Positions 5,972 to 14,473 are shown, counted from the stretch's first letter. The stretch is DNA of 15,211 bases from Pseudomonadota bacterium (GCA_023387695.1 JAEWHT010000241.1:1-15211); one strand, 5' to 3'. Notes: generated by a model from the letters alone, not told the origin. Numbers and translations: made by a program.

Positions 5972-7366
5972 CTACGCGCCTTGCGGCTGGGTCCAGATCG
6001 AAATCGGCTGCTGAATTCCGCGAACGGCCTGCGGCTCCCGCGCCATGAGCGGCTGAAATGTTTCGGCTGTGCTCCCGAGCTCGGCCTTGGCGCGACTGAC
6101 GAGATCGTCGCTTGCCACCAGCGCGCAATCAAGCTTGCGGGTAAGTGCCTCGAGCCGGCTTGCCGCATTGACGGTCGCGCCGATCACCGCAAATTCCAGA
6201 CAGGTCTTGCCGACATCGCCGAGCACCGCCGGGCCGTAATGCAGGCCAAAGCTCACGCGCAGCGGCGGCTCCGAGGATGCCTTTCGTCGCGCGTTCCAAT
6301 CGTCCGCCGCAGCGATCATCGCCTGGGCGCACCGCAGCGCATTGCTCGCGTCATGCGGCCCGCTGAAGGGCGTACCGAACGTCGCCATCAATCCGTCACC
6401 GAGATATTTGTCGAGCGTGCCACTGTGGCGGAATACTTCCTGCTCCATCAATCCGTGGAACTCGCGCAACGTCCGCACGACCTCCTCCGGCGTTCGCGTA
6501 TCGGCAAACGCCGTGAACCCGACGATGTCGACGAACAGCACCGCGACATTTTGCGTGCGCACCTGCTTCAGCGGCTCGTCCTGCTTCGATAATTCCGCCA
6601 CGACGTTGGGTGAGAAGTAGCGCGCAAGATTGCCGCGCTCTCGCTCCACCGCGGCATGCCGGATCAACAAATCATTGCTGCGGCGGACCGCGAGAGCCAG
6701 GGTCACGGCCACGATCATGAAGACGACGATCTCCTGGATGCGAATGCCGAACCCGATCGCATCGGGCGATATCAGCGCAAACAACCGGTGATCGCTGCCC
6801 GCGGCTGTCGCGATGCGGGCCGTCAGCGCAGGATCGCGGTCGGGTTGCCACCACACCCAGGCCATGCCGATCAGCCAGAGCCCGGCGGTCCACGTTCCGA
6901 CCGCAATCACGGTCCGCCAGGAATAGGCCAGGACGGCGCCAGCGAGCAGGACGAAGAAATAGATGAAGTTGCCGAAATGGTACTGCACGGCGACCGGCCA
7001 ATGCGCCGTCGCGAACGGATTTGGCACCACGATGACGAAGGTGAGCAACGCCAGGTCGCAAAACATCAGCGCCAATTCCTGCCGTGACACCCCGACCCGC
7101 CCAACCCTGACCTGGGCCCAGCCGATCAGCGCGAACAGGCCGAGCAGCACCACGTAGTAGAGTTGTTCCCAAACCGGATTGATCACGACGAGCAGGCAAC
7201 CGATGACCGCGAGGGCGATATAGCGCGCCCACACGGCGAGCTGCAGGCCTTCCCGCTTGGCGGATGCAAGCGCGGTCATCGCGAACTGAACTGTCTCGGC
7301 GTCGCGCTGGCTGCGCGCAGGCGAAAAAGCGGCAGACCAATTGAACCGGTCGGTGAGCATTGTCAC
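5972..7366 (-). CDS. Membrane-anchored class III adenylate cyclase
   Basis: With the GTG at 7366 the protein has 464 aa. GGAG lies 8 bases before that codon; an ATG two codons later (7360) is the alternative. Residues about 45-228 contain around six hydrophobic membrane segments. A linker with RYFSPNVV (249-256) leads to a class III cyclase catalytic domain (about 270-445). Visible residues are metal-binding D280 (LFVDIVGFT) and D324 (KYLGDG), base-reading K320 expected for ATP, and transition-state N400 and R404 (NAASR). The second base-reading position, usually Asp or Thr, appears to be Ala (A393 in EFAVIG), and A397 replaces the usual Asp of the 'GD' pair. The product should be cAMP; activity and specificity are therefore less certain. 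The gene lies 125 bp downstream of regR on the same strand. Confidence 0.9.
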   Translation of the reverse strand: MTMLTDRFNWSAAFSPARSQRDAETVQFAMTALASAKREGLQLAVWARYIALAVIGCLLVVINPVWEQLYYVVLLGLFALIGWAQVRVGRVGVSRQELALMFCDLALLTFVIVVPNPFATAHWPVAVQYHFGNFIYFFVLLAGAVLAYSWRTVIAVGTWTAGLWLIGMAWVWWQPDRDPALTARIATAAGSDHRLFALISPDAIGFGIRIQEIVVFMIVAVTLALAVRRSNDLLIRHAAVERERGNLARYFSPNVVAELSKQDEPLKQVRTQNVAVLFVDIVGFTAFADTRTPEEVVRTLREFHGLMEQEVFRHSGTLDKYLGDGLMATFGTPFSGPHDASNALRCAQAMIAAADDWNARRKASSEPPLRVSFGLHYGPAVLGDVGKTCLEFAVIGATVNAASRLEALTRKLDCALVASDDLVSRAKAELGSTAETFQPLMAREPQAVRGIQQPISIWTQPQGA

Positions 7367-7463
7367 GGGGGAGGCTCCACGCTGGGGCTCTTGCAGACAG
7401 CGACGGCAACGAGCCGCGGCGATCGGCAGCTTAATGGCGGTTGGTTGCGAGGTCATCAGCCAC

Positions 7464-7491
7464 GCAAGGCGCTTCGGCTCGCAAGCCTTGC
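7464..7491 (-). other. Hairpin after regR
   Basis: GCAAGGC (7464-7470) and GCCTTGC (7485-7491) form a 7 bp stem immediately beyond the regR stop codon. No T-run follows, so termination is unlikely to be complete. It could partly separate cyclase expression from the upstream operon. Confidence 0.35.
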
Positions 7492-8025
7492 CTACTTGAC
7501 CGGCCGCTTCTCGAGCTTTCTCGCCAGGGTGCGCCGGTGCATACCCAGCCGCCTCGCGGCTTCCGAGATGTTGAAATCCGTCTCGATCAGCGTTTGGTGG
7601 ATGCGCTCCCACTCCAAAGTCTTGATTGAGGTCGGCCGCACATCCAGTGCGACTTCGGCATTGCCTTCGGCCTTGTGGAAGGCCGCTTCGATGTCGTCGG
7701 TGTTGGAGGGCTTTGCGAGGTAGTGGCAGGCCCCTAACTTGATGGCCTCGACGGCGGTCGAGATGCTGGCGAAACCTGTCAGCACCACGATCAGCATCTC
7801 CTCGTCGTGGGTGTGCAGCAGCTCGACACAGGCAAGGCCCGAGGCGCCGCCGAGCTTGAGGTCGACCACGGCGTAGCCGAAGGACCTGTCCTTGATCACC
7901 TCGCGAACGTCCTCGATCGAGGCGGCGAGCACGACCTCGTAGCCGCGGCGCTCGAATGAGCGCTTCAGCGTGCGGGCAAAACCTTCATCGTCCTCGACGA
8001 CGACGAGCGAACGGTCAGGCGTCAA
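7492..8025 (-). CDS. regR: Redox response regulator RegR (ActR/PrrA/RegA family)
   Basis: This 177-aa two-component regulator has a receiver domain (about 6-120) with acidic pocket E11-D12, phospho-acceptor D55 (YAVVDLKLG), T83 and K105. A Fis-type helix-turn-helix follows at about 152-171 (NISEAARRLGMHRRTLARKL), with no AAA+ domain between, as in RegA/PrrA/ActR. In Bradyrhizobium and other alphaproteobacteria this family controls respiration, nitrogen fixation or carbon fixation genes by redox state. I chose the TTG at 8025 because CCTCC on the plus strand (GGAGG on the coding strand) ends 5 bases before it. A TTG at 8052 would add nine residues. The gene overlaps the regS stop by 11 bp, indicating translational coupling. 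Confidence 0.93.
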   Translation of the reverse strand: MTPDRSLVVVEDDEGFARTLKRSFERRGYEVVLAASIEDVREVIKDRSFGYAVVDLKLGGASGLACVELLHTHDEEMLIVVLTGFASISTAVEAIKLGACHYLAKPSNTDDIEAAFHKAEGNAEVALDVRPTSIKTLEWERIHQTLIETDFNISEAARRLGMHRRTLARKLEKRPVK

Positions 8026-9400
8026 AGCTGCCTCCGATCGCGAGCGTGGCAAGCGGCAAGGTCAGGCGGACCGTGGCGCCGCGCTTCCTGTGGTTCTCGG
8101 CGGTCACGCTACCCCCCAGCTTGCGCACCACGTTCACCACCAGGAACAGGCCGAGCCCACCACCGGCGCGGCCCTTGCTCGACTGATAGGGTTTTCCCAG
8201 TTGTACCAGCATTTCCGGCGCAAAGCCCGGACCGCGGTCGCTGACCGAGAGCACCAAATTGTCGCCTTCGCGTTCGGCGACCAGCTCGACCCACTCGCGC
8301 GAGACCTCATAGGCATTGTCGAGGACGTTGAAGATCACCTGCTTCAGCGCGATGTCGGAGACGATCGCGACGTCCTCGCCAAAGGTGTTGGTGAAATAGA
8401 GCGTGCGCGCCGAGCGAGCGTCGCGCCATTCCTCGACCAGCGCGGTGACGAAGGCGGTCACCGTCGTAGGCGACGAGCCCTCGCCACGCGCTTCGCCGGC
8501 CGACACCAGAATGCCCGTCACGATGCTTTTGCAGCGCTGCAGCGAGGTTTCCATCTCGGTCAGGTCCTCGGCGAGCTCCTGATCGGCGGCAAGGTCAGGC
8601 ATGCGGCGCCAGTCGCTGAGGATGACCGAGAGCGAGGCGAGCGGCGTGCCGAGTTCGTGCGCAGCACCGGAGGCGAGCAGGCCCATGCGGACGATGTGAT
8701 CCTGCTCGGCCGCGTGTTGGCGCAGCGCCGCCAGATGCGCGTCGCGCTGGCGTAGGTTCCGGTTGATGCGGGTCACGAAGACCACCAGCAGCACCGCGTT
8801 GAGAACGAAGCCCAGCAGCATGCCGGTGACGGTGAGCGTATAGGTCTCGCTCAGCGGATTTGGCGGCAGATCGAGCGGCCGATAGGCGATCGTCAGCCAC
8901 ACGAAGCTCGCGCAGGTCAATGCGACGAGCGACCAGGTCGAGCGCGCATCGAGCAGCACCGCGCCGAGCGTGACCTGCAGCAGGAACAGCGAGGTGAAGG
9001 GATTGGTGGCGCCGCCGCTGAGATAAAGCTGCGCGGTGAGCGCGGCGACATCCAGCATCAGCGCCACCAGCAGCTCGTTGTTGGTGATGGCGGCGCGATG
9101 GCGCACCCAGATCAAGCTGGAGATATTGAGGAACACCAGCGCGCCGATCACCGCGCCCATGCGGGTGAGGGGCAGCGGAATGCCGAGCCAGAAATGCACG
9201 GTGCCGATGGTCACGATCTGGCCGACCACCGCGGTCCAGCGCAGCTGGATCAGCAGCGCCATGTTCTTGCGATTGGTCTCGTTATCGGTGGGTGCTGCGC
9301 CAATCAGCTCGCTGCGCGCGTCCGCCTGCGACCGCAGCGTGACCGCCAGCTCGCCGTAGGTGTTCCCGTCGTCAGGTCGGTTCGACGATCGTTCCAGCAT
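8015..9400 (-). CDS. regS: Redox sensor histidine kinase RegS (ActS/PrrB/RegB family)
   Basis: This 461-aa membrane kinase pairs with the adjacent RegR. Residues about 47-210 hold six membrane segments, with GGATNPF at 129-135 matching the GGxxNPF ubiquinone-site motif of RegB. The phosphorylated histidine is H248 in GAAHELGTPL. C290 (LQRCK) lies 42 residues later and matches the redox-active cysteine of RegB (Cys265). The ATP-binding domain includes the N-box near FNVLDNAYE and the G-box GGGLGL (413-418). I chose ATG 9400 because AGGA lies 9 bases upstream and the frame before it is only the shadow of SURF1. It overlaps the SURF1 stop by 29 bp. Family knowledge: an oxidised quinone pool or cysteine disulfide lowers kinase activity. 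Confidence 0.95.
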   Translation of the reverse strand: MLERSSNRPDDGNTYGELAVTLRSQADARSELIGAAPTDNETNRKNMALLIQLRWTAVVGQIVTIGTVHFWLGIPLPLTRMGAVIGALVFLNISSLIWVRHRAAITNNELLVALMLDVAALTAQLYLSGGATNPFTSLFLLQVTLGAVLLDARSTWSLVALTCASFVWLTIAYRPLDLPPNPLSETYTLTVTGMLLGFVLNAVLLVVFVTRINRNLRQRDAHLAALRQHAAEQDHIVRMGLLASGAAHELGTPLASLSVILSDWRRMPDLAADQELAEDLTEMETSLQRCKSIVTGILVSAGEARGEGSSPTTVTAFVTALVEEWRDARSARTLYFTNTFGEDVAIVSDIALKQVIFNVLDNAYEVSREWVELVAEREGDNLVLSVSDRGPGFAPEMLVQLGKPYQSSKGRAGGGLGLFLVVNVVRKLGGSVTAENHRKRGATVRLTLPLATLAIGGSFDA

Positions 9401-10220
9401 CTGATCCCGTCCTGCGCGCGGAAGCTGCGAGGCCACCGGCCGGTTCGTGGACGAAGCGCTTGCGGCGGAACAGCCCGCCACGGAATGTGACAAAAAGCCT
9501 GCCGGCCAGCATGAAAGCCAGGGCAAACCACGTCAAAGCGTAGATCAGGTGGTTATTGGGAAAGCGGACCACGGTCAATCCGCCGATGGGACCGTTGCCG
9601 GATTGTGATCCGGCGTCGGCATCGACGAAGAAGGGTGCGACATTCTGCAGGTCACGCGCCGCCGCGATCGCCGCAACATCCCGCGAGTACCAGCGGTTGT
9701 GCTGAGGCACGTTGTCCCTAAGGAATCCGCCCTTCGGCTCGGTGATGCGCAGGAGGCCGGTGACCTCGATCTGGCCGTCCGGATTGCCGGCCTTGCGCGT
9801 CGAGGGGTCGCGCCGCTCGGACGGCACGAAGCCGCGGTTGATCAGGATCGTCGTGCCGTCGGCGCTCTCAAGCGGCGTCAGCACCCAATAGCCGGGGCCT
9901 TCCTCGGTGACGGCCTGAACCAGCGTCTCGCGGTCATGCAGGAAGCGGCCGGTGACACTGACATGTCGGTATTCGTCGCTTGCTGCGGTGATCGCCGGCC
10001 ACGAAGCGCGCGGGGGGATCGGCTGCGCCGGGGCTTGAACGCGCTGCTCGACGCGGTCGATCAAAGCCAGCTTCCAGGCGCGGCGCTCGACCTGCCAGAC
10101 GCCGAGAGCGATCAGAACAACAAAGGCAGTCAGCGAGAGAGCCGTGAGCCACAGGCGCGGACGCGCAGCCCTTGCGGGGCTGCGCGTTTCGTCGTCCCCG
10201 AGGCTCGCGATATCGCTCAC
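9372..10220 (-). CDS. SURF1-family oxidase assembly protein
   Basis: This 282-aa inner-membrane protein belongs to the SURF1/Shy1 family, which helps insert heme a into subunit I of heme-copper oxidases. The two-helix hairpin layout is clear: TM1 about 23-43 ending in LGVWQVERRAWK, a large periplasmic domain with YRHVSVTGRF (84-93), and TM2 about 224-246 (NNHLIYALTWFALA). The start is GTG at 10220, whose GTGA overlaps the cyoD stop, so translation is probably coupled. Position after cyoD matches the Surf1 copy dedicated to the quinol oxidase in Paracoccus (known from the literature). That suggests heme a, not heme o, may sit in this oxidase (inference). The charged tail (248-282) is longer than needed for the fold. 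Confidence 0.94.
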   Translation of the reverse strand: MSDIASLGDDETRSPARAARPRLWLTALSLTAFVVLIALGVWQVERRAWKLALIDRVEQRVQAPAQPIPPRASWPAITAASDEYRHVSVTGRFLHDRETLVQAVTEEGPGYWVLTPLESADGTTILINRGFVPSERRDPSTRKAGNPDGQIEVTGLLRITEPKGGFLRDNVPQHNRWYSRDVAAIAAARDLQNVAPFFVDADAGSQSGNGPIGGLTVVRFPNNHLIYALTWFALAFMLAGRLFVTFRGGLFRRKRFVHEPAGGLAASARRTGSDAGTIVEPT

Positions 10221-10597
10221 TTCATTCCCGTCATCTCGTGGATGGGCATCATGTTGCTGTTGAGGTGGTTCATCACCCACAGCGAACCGGACAGCGCGAT
10301 CACCACCATGACGATGGTGAAGATCAGCGCCATCATGCTCCAGCCATTCTCGGATCTAGGGCTCATGTGCAGGAAGTAGATCATGTGCACGACGATCTGC
10401 ACGACCGCGAAGGCCATGATGACCAGTGCGGTGATCTGCTTGCTCGGCAGCGTGCCGCTCATCACCAGCCAGAACGGGATCGCGGTAAGGACCACCGAGA
10501 GCACGAAGCCGAGCATGTAGCCCGAGAACGTGCTGTGGGCGTGGCCGTCGCCGTGGTGATGGTCGTCCGCGTGGGCGGCGTGGGTGTCGGTGTTCAT
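10217..10597 (-). CDS. cyoD: Quinol oxidase subunit IV CyoD
   Basis: This 126-aa protein has three membrane helices at about 26-46, 54-76 and 87-107, the normal CyoD layout. The N-terminal 21 residues contain seven histidines, as often seen in this subunit. The ATG at 10597 overlaps the cyoC TGA (ATGA), and GGGAG lies 7 bases before it. CyoD supports assembly and CuB binding in the oxidase complex (family knowledge). Its own stop overlaps the SURF1 GTG start. Confidence 0.96.
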   Translation of the reverse strand: MNTDTHAAHADDHHHGDGHAHSTFSGYMLGFVLSVVLTAIPFWLVMSGTLPSKQITALVIMAFAVVQIVVHMIYFLHMSPRSENGWSMMALIFTIVMVVIALSGSLWVMNHLNSNMMPIHEMTGMK

Positions 10598-11223
10598 CGC
10601 AGAACTCCCAGGAGATAGACGAAGGTGAAGACGCCGATCCAGACCACGTCGAGGAAGTGCCAGAACATCGACAGGCACATCAGGCGACGGCGGTTGGCTT
10701 CGATCAGGCCGAAGCGCCAGACCTGTACCATCAGCGTCACCAGCCAGATCAGGCCGCAGGAGACGTGCAGGCCGTGGGTGCCGACCAGGGTGAAGAAGGC
10801 GGACAGGAAGGCGCTGCGCTGAGGCGTGGCACCTTCATGGATCATGTGGGCGAATTCGGTGAGCTCGATGCCGATGAAGGCGGCGCCGAACAGGCCGGTG
10901 ATCAGGAGCCACATCTGCGTCTGCGCGATCTTGTTCTGCTGCATCGTCAGCATCGCAAAGCCGTAGGTGATCGACGACAGCAGCAGCATCGAGGTGTTCA
11001 CCGCGACCAGGTTGAGGTCGAACAGGTCCTTCGGTGCGGGGCCGGCGGCGTAGTTGGCGCCGAGCACGCCGAAGGCGGCGAACAGCATCGCGAAGATGAG
11101 ACAGTCGCTCATCAGATAGATCCAGAAGCCGAGCGAGGTGCTGTAGCCTTCCGGATGCGGGTGTTCGTCGGCGACGTAGAAGATCGGCTCGCCGGTTTGG
11201 TTGGGATTGACAGCGACAGTCAT
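10594..11223 (-). CDS. cyoC: Quinol oxidase subunit III CyoC
   Basis: This 209-aa membrane protein belongs to the cytochrome c/quinol oxidase subunit III family. Five helices are visible at about 29-52, 71-95, 103-121, 137-165 and 186-206, the short quinol-oxidase form. Characteristic parts are GFWIYLMSDCLIFAMLFA, the glutamates in GIELTEFAHMI, the histidines in GTHGLHVSCG, and FWHFLDVVWIGVF near the end. The ATG follows the cyoB TAA directly, with GGAG 8 bases upstream. It is a structural subunit of the inner-membrane oxidase. Confidence 0.97.
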   Translation of the reverse strand: MTVAVNPNQTGEPIFYVADEHPHPEGYSTSLGFWIYLMSDCLIFAMLFAAFGVLGANYAAGPAPKDLFDLNLVAVNTSMLLLSSITYGFAMLTMQQNKIAQTQMWLLITGLFGAAFIGIELTEFAHMIHEGATPQRSAFLSAFFTLVGTHGLHVSCGLIWLVTLMVQVWRFGLIEANRRRLMCLSMFWHFLDVVWIGVFTFVYLLGVLR

Positions 11224-13221
11224 TTATTTGGCTCCGGCGAGCAGTTTGGTGCGCGCGTCCTCGGCCCGGATGACGTCGTCAGCCGAAATGTCGAAGTCGC
11301 GGTGATAGTTAAAGGTGTGGCCGATCCCGACGACGAGCATCGCGATCAAGCTCGCAACCGCCAGCCACCACATGTACCAGATCAGTCCGAAACCCATCGC
11401 AGTAGCAAAGCCGGCGAGGATGATGCCGGTGCCGGTGCTGCTCGGCATATGGATCGGCTTGAACCCGGTGAGCGGACGCTGATAGCCGCGCTTCTTCATG
11501 TCCCACCACGCGTCATTGTCGTGAACGACGGGAGTGAAGGCAAAGTTGTAGTCCGGTGGCGGCGAGGAGGTCGCCCATTCCAGCGTGCGCGCATCCCAGG
11601 GATCGCCCGTGACGTCCTTGAGCTGCTCGCGCTTGAGGAAGGAGACCGCGAACTGGATCAGCATGCACCCGATGCCGAGTGCGACGAGGCCAGCGCCGAT
11701 CGCGGCGATGATGAACCAGATCTGGAGCGAAGGATCGTCGAACACACGCAGGCGGCGGGTCACACCCATCAGGCCGAGCACATAGAGCGGCATGAAGGCC
11801 ATGTAGAAGCCGGTCACCCAGAACCAGAACGACAGCTTGCCCCAGAACGGATCGAGCTTGAAGCCGAACGCCTTCGGGAACCAGTAGTTGATGCCGGCAA
11901 ATGCTCCGAACACCACGCCGCCGATGATCACGTTGTGGAAGTGCGCGATCAGAAACAGGCTGTTGTGCAGGACGAAGTCGGCCGGCGGCACCGCGAGCAG
12001 CACGCCGGTCATACCGCCGAGCACGAAGGTCAGCATGAAGGCGATGGTCCACAGCATAGGCAGCTCGTAGCGGATGCGGCCGCGATACATCGTGAACAGC
12101 CAGTTGAACATCTTCGCGCCCGTCGGGATCGAGATGATCATCGTGGTGATGCCGAAGAACGAGTTGACGCTGGCGCCGGAGCCCATCGTGAAGAAGTGGT
12201 GCAGCCAGACCAGGTACGACAGAATGGTGATGACGACCGTGGCGTAGACCATCGAGGTGTAGCCGAACAGGCGCTTGCCGGAGAAGGTCGAGGTCACTTC
12301 CGAGAAGATGCCGAAGGCCGGGAGAACCAGGATGTAGACTTCAGGATGACCCCAGATCCAGATCAGGTTCACGTACATCATCGGGCTGCCGCCAAAATCG
12401 TTTGTGAAGAAGTTGGTGCCCACGTAGCGATCGAGCGAGAGCAGCGCGAGCACCACGGTCAGGACCGGGAAGGACGCGACGATCAGGATGTTGGTGCAGA
12501 GCGATGTCCAGGTGAACACCGGCATCTTCATCATGGTCATGCCGGGGCAGCGCAGCTTGACGATGGTGCAGATCAGGTTGATGCCGGATAGCGTCGTTCC
12601 GACGCCGGCGACCTGTAATCCCCATATGTAATAATCGACGCCGACGTCCGGACTGTAGCCGATGTTCGACAGCGGCGGATAAGCGAGCCATCCGGTGCGG
12701 GCGAATTCGCCGATGAACAGCGAGAGCATCACCAGCACCGCGCCGCCGACCGTCATCCAGAAGCTGAAGTTATTCAGGAAGGGGAACGACACGTCACGCG
12801 CGCCGATCTGCAGCGGCACCACGAAGTTCATCAAGCCGGTCACCAGCGGCATCGCCACGAAGAAGATCATGATCACGCCGTGGGCGGTGAAGACCTGGTC
12901 GTAGTGATGGGCGGGCAGGAAGCCTTCAGAACCGCCGAACGCCATCGCCTGTTGCGCACGCATCATCAGGGCATCGGCGAAGCCGCGCAGCAGCATCACG
13001 ATGCCGAGGATCATGTACATCACGCCGATGCGCTTGTGGTCCACGCTGGTGAACCATTCGCGCCAGAGATAGCCCCAGAGACGGAAATAGGTCAGGCCGG
13101 CGAGAAGCGTGACGCCGCCGAGTGCGACGACTGCGAAGGTGCCGACGAGGATCGGCTCGTGCAGCGGCAGCGAATCGATGCCGAGGCGGCCAAAGATGAG
13201 CTTGAGAAGATCAGGAGACAT
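11224..13221 (-). CDS. cyoB: Quinol oxidase subunit I CyoB (catalytic)
   Basis: This 665-aa catalytic subunit reduces O2 to water with electrons from ubiquinol and pumps protons. All key positions align with E. coli CyoB at an offset of +8. They are low-spin heme ligands H114 and H429, CuB ligands H292, H341 and H342, the cross-linked Y296, and high-spin heme ligand H427. The D-channel residue D143, E294 and the K-channel K370 are also present, making it an A1-type enzyme. The quinol-site residues R79, D83, H106 and Q109 are retained, which supports quinol over cytochrome c as donor. The N- and C-terminal extra helices typical of CyoB are present. The ATG at 13221 has only a weak GAGA ribosome site. 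It lies 25 bp after cyoA and abuts cyoC. Confidence 0.98.
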   Translation of the reverse strand: MSPDLLKLIFGRLGIDSLPLHEPILVGTFAVVALGGVTLLAGLTYFRLWGYLWREWFTSVDHKRIGVMYMILGIVMLLRGFADALMMRAQQAMAFGGSEGFLPAHHYDQVFTAHGVIMIFFVAMPLVTGLMNFVVPLQIGARDVSFPFLNNFSFWMTVGGAVLVMLSLFIGEFARTGWLAYPPLSNIGYSPDVGVDYYIWGLQVAGVGTTLSGINLICTIVKLRCPGMTMMKMPVFTWTSLCTNILIVASFPVLTVVLALLSLDRYVGTNFFTNDFGGSPMMYVNLIWIWGHPEVYILVLPAFGIFSEVTSTFSGKRLFGYTSMVYATVVITILSYLVWLHHFFTMGSGASVNSFFGITTMIISIPTGAKMFNWLFTMYRGRIRYELPMLWTIAFMLTFVLGGMTGVLLAVPPADFVLHNSLFLIAHFHNVIIGGVVFGAFAGINYWFPKAFGFKLDPFWGKLSFWFWVTGFYMAFMPLYVLGLMGVTRRLRVFDDPSLQIWFIIAAIGAGLVALGIGCMLIQFAVSFLKREQLKDVTGDPWDARTLEWATSSPPPDYNFAFTPVVHDNDAWWDMKKRGYQRPLTGFKPIHMPSSTGTGIILAGFATAMGFGLIWYMWWLAVASLIAMLVVGIGHTFNYHRDFDISADDVIRAEDARTKLLAGAK

Positions 13222-13246
13222 GCTGGATCTCTTTAGGAGTCTGACT

Positions 13247-14407
13247 TCAGGAATCGGACTTGGGACGCTGTCCCAGGAAGAAGGACGAGGACTTCAGCGG
13301 CGTGAACGTCGGCCGCTTCAGGCCGGCGCCGAGAAGCGGCGCGGTGTCGAGCGGCGCCTTGATCGAAGCCGTCGTCTGGCCCTGTGGTGCATCCGGCGTG
13401 CAGGTGCCGGCAACGAAGCTGGGCTCGGGACCGAAGGCGGTGCCGCGGCGCGCGTACTTGTCGTAAGAGAGGGGCAGGGTGTTGTTCAGGCCCTCATGGC
13501 CGTTGCCGCCCTTGGCGTCGATCGCCATCATCTCGCTCTGGCACATCTTGCCGGTCTCGACGCACATGTTGAGGATCAGGCGGTAGAGATCGGAATCGAC
13601 CGTGCCCCAGCGACGCACCGGTTCGTTCTCGCTCGGCTTTTCCAACTGGAGATACTCGGTGCGGCCGAGCGAGCCACCGGCCGACTTGGCCTGCGCGACC
13701 CAGGCGTCAAAGCCCTTGTCGTCGAGGCCCTGGAAATTGAAGTGCATGCCGGAGAAGCCGGCGCCGCTGTAGTTGGCCGAGAAGCCCTTATAGGTGCCGG
13801 CGTGATTGACGACCGCGTGGAGCTTCGTCTCCATGCCCGGCATCGCGTAGATCTGGCCGGCGAGTGCAGGGATGTAGAACGAGTTCATCACCGATGACGC
13901 CGTGATGCGGAAATTGATCGGACGATCGACCGGAGCTGCGAGATCATTGACGGTGGCGATGCCGTAGTCCGGATAGATGAAGAGCCATTTCCAATCGAGC
14001 GCGACGACATCGACTTCGAGCGGCGCCTTTGACTGATCCACCGCGCGGTCGGCATGGATGCGGCCGAGGGTGCGATAGGGGTCGAGCAGATGCGTGCCCA
14101 TCCAGGTCAGCGCGCCCAGACAGACGATGATCAGCAGCGGCGCAGACCAGATCACCAGCTCGAGCTTGGTCGAATGATCCCAATCCGGCTCGTAACGGGC
14201 CGATGTGTTGGACTGGCGGTAGCGCCAGGCGAACAGCACCGTCAGCGCCATCACGGGGACGACGATCAGGAGCATCAGGACGGTGGAGATGATGACGAGG
14301 TCGCGCTGTTGCGCCGCGATATCGCCGGCTGGCGACAGCACAACGTAGTTGCAGCCGCTGAGCGCAGCCGCCAGGGGTAGCAGCGCCAGGATCTTGAGAC
14401 GGGACAC
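13247..14407 (-). CDS. cyoA: Quinol oxidase subunit II CyoA, lipoprotein, with long C-terminal extension
   Basis: This 386-aa subunit II begins with a lipoprotein signal ending in LSGC (C19), followed by two membrane helices (about 36-60 and 85-106) and a periplasmic cupredoxin-like domain (about 128-255). Where cytochrome c oxidases carry the CuA cysteines, this protein has YSGAGFSGMHF with none, as expected for a quinol oxidase. Residues about 270-386 extend well beyond E. coli CyoA (315 aa) and include C282, C289 and C336 (CVETGKMC is a C-x6-C pair). The start is GTG at 14407 with AAAGG 8 bases upstream. It is the first gene of the cyo operon. Confidence 0.97.
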   Translation of the reverse strand: MSRLKILALLPLAAALSGCNYVVLSPAGDIAAQQRDLVIISTVLMLLIVVPVMALTVLFAWRYRQSNTSARYEPDWDHSTKLELVIWSAPLLIIVCLGALTWMGTHLLDPYRTLGRIHADRAVDQSKAPLEVDVVALDWKWLFIYPDYGIATVNDLAAPVDRPINFRITASSVMNSFYIPALAGQIYAMPGMETKLHAVVNHAGTYKGFSANYSGAGFSGMHFNFQGLDDKGFDAWVAQAKSAGGSLGRTEYLQLEKPSENEPVRRWGTVDSDLYRLILNMCVETGKMCQSEMMAIDAKGGNGHEGLNNTLPLSYDKYARRGTAFGPEPSFVAGTCTPDAPQGQTTASIKAPLDTAPLLGAGLKRPTFTPLKSSSFFLGQRPKSDS

Positions 14408-14473
14408 GGGCCGAGCCTTTGAGAATGAGTTTCCTTTGCGGGGCCAAGGGGTAGCTGCGGCGCAGCAATCCGG

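Noticed and set aside
10657..12591. Plus-strand frame of 644 codons antisense to cyoB and cyoC
   Set aside because: His/Asp/Glu/Gln/Arg-rich antisense of membrane-protein codons. No motif, and both sense genes are unambiguous.
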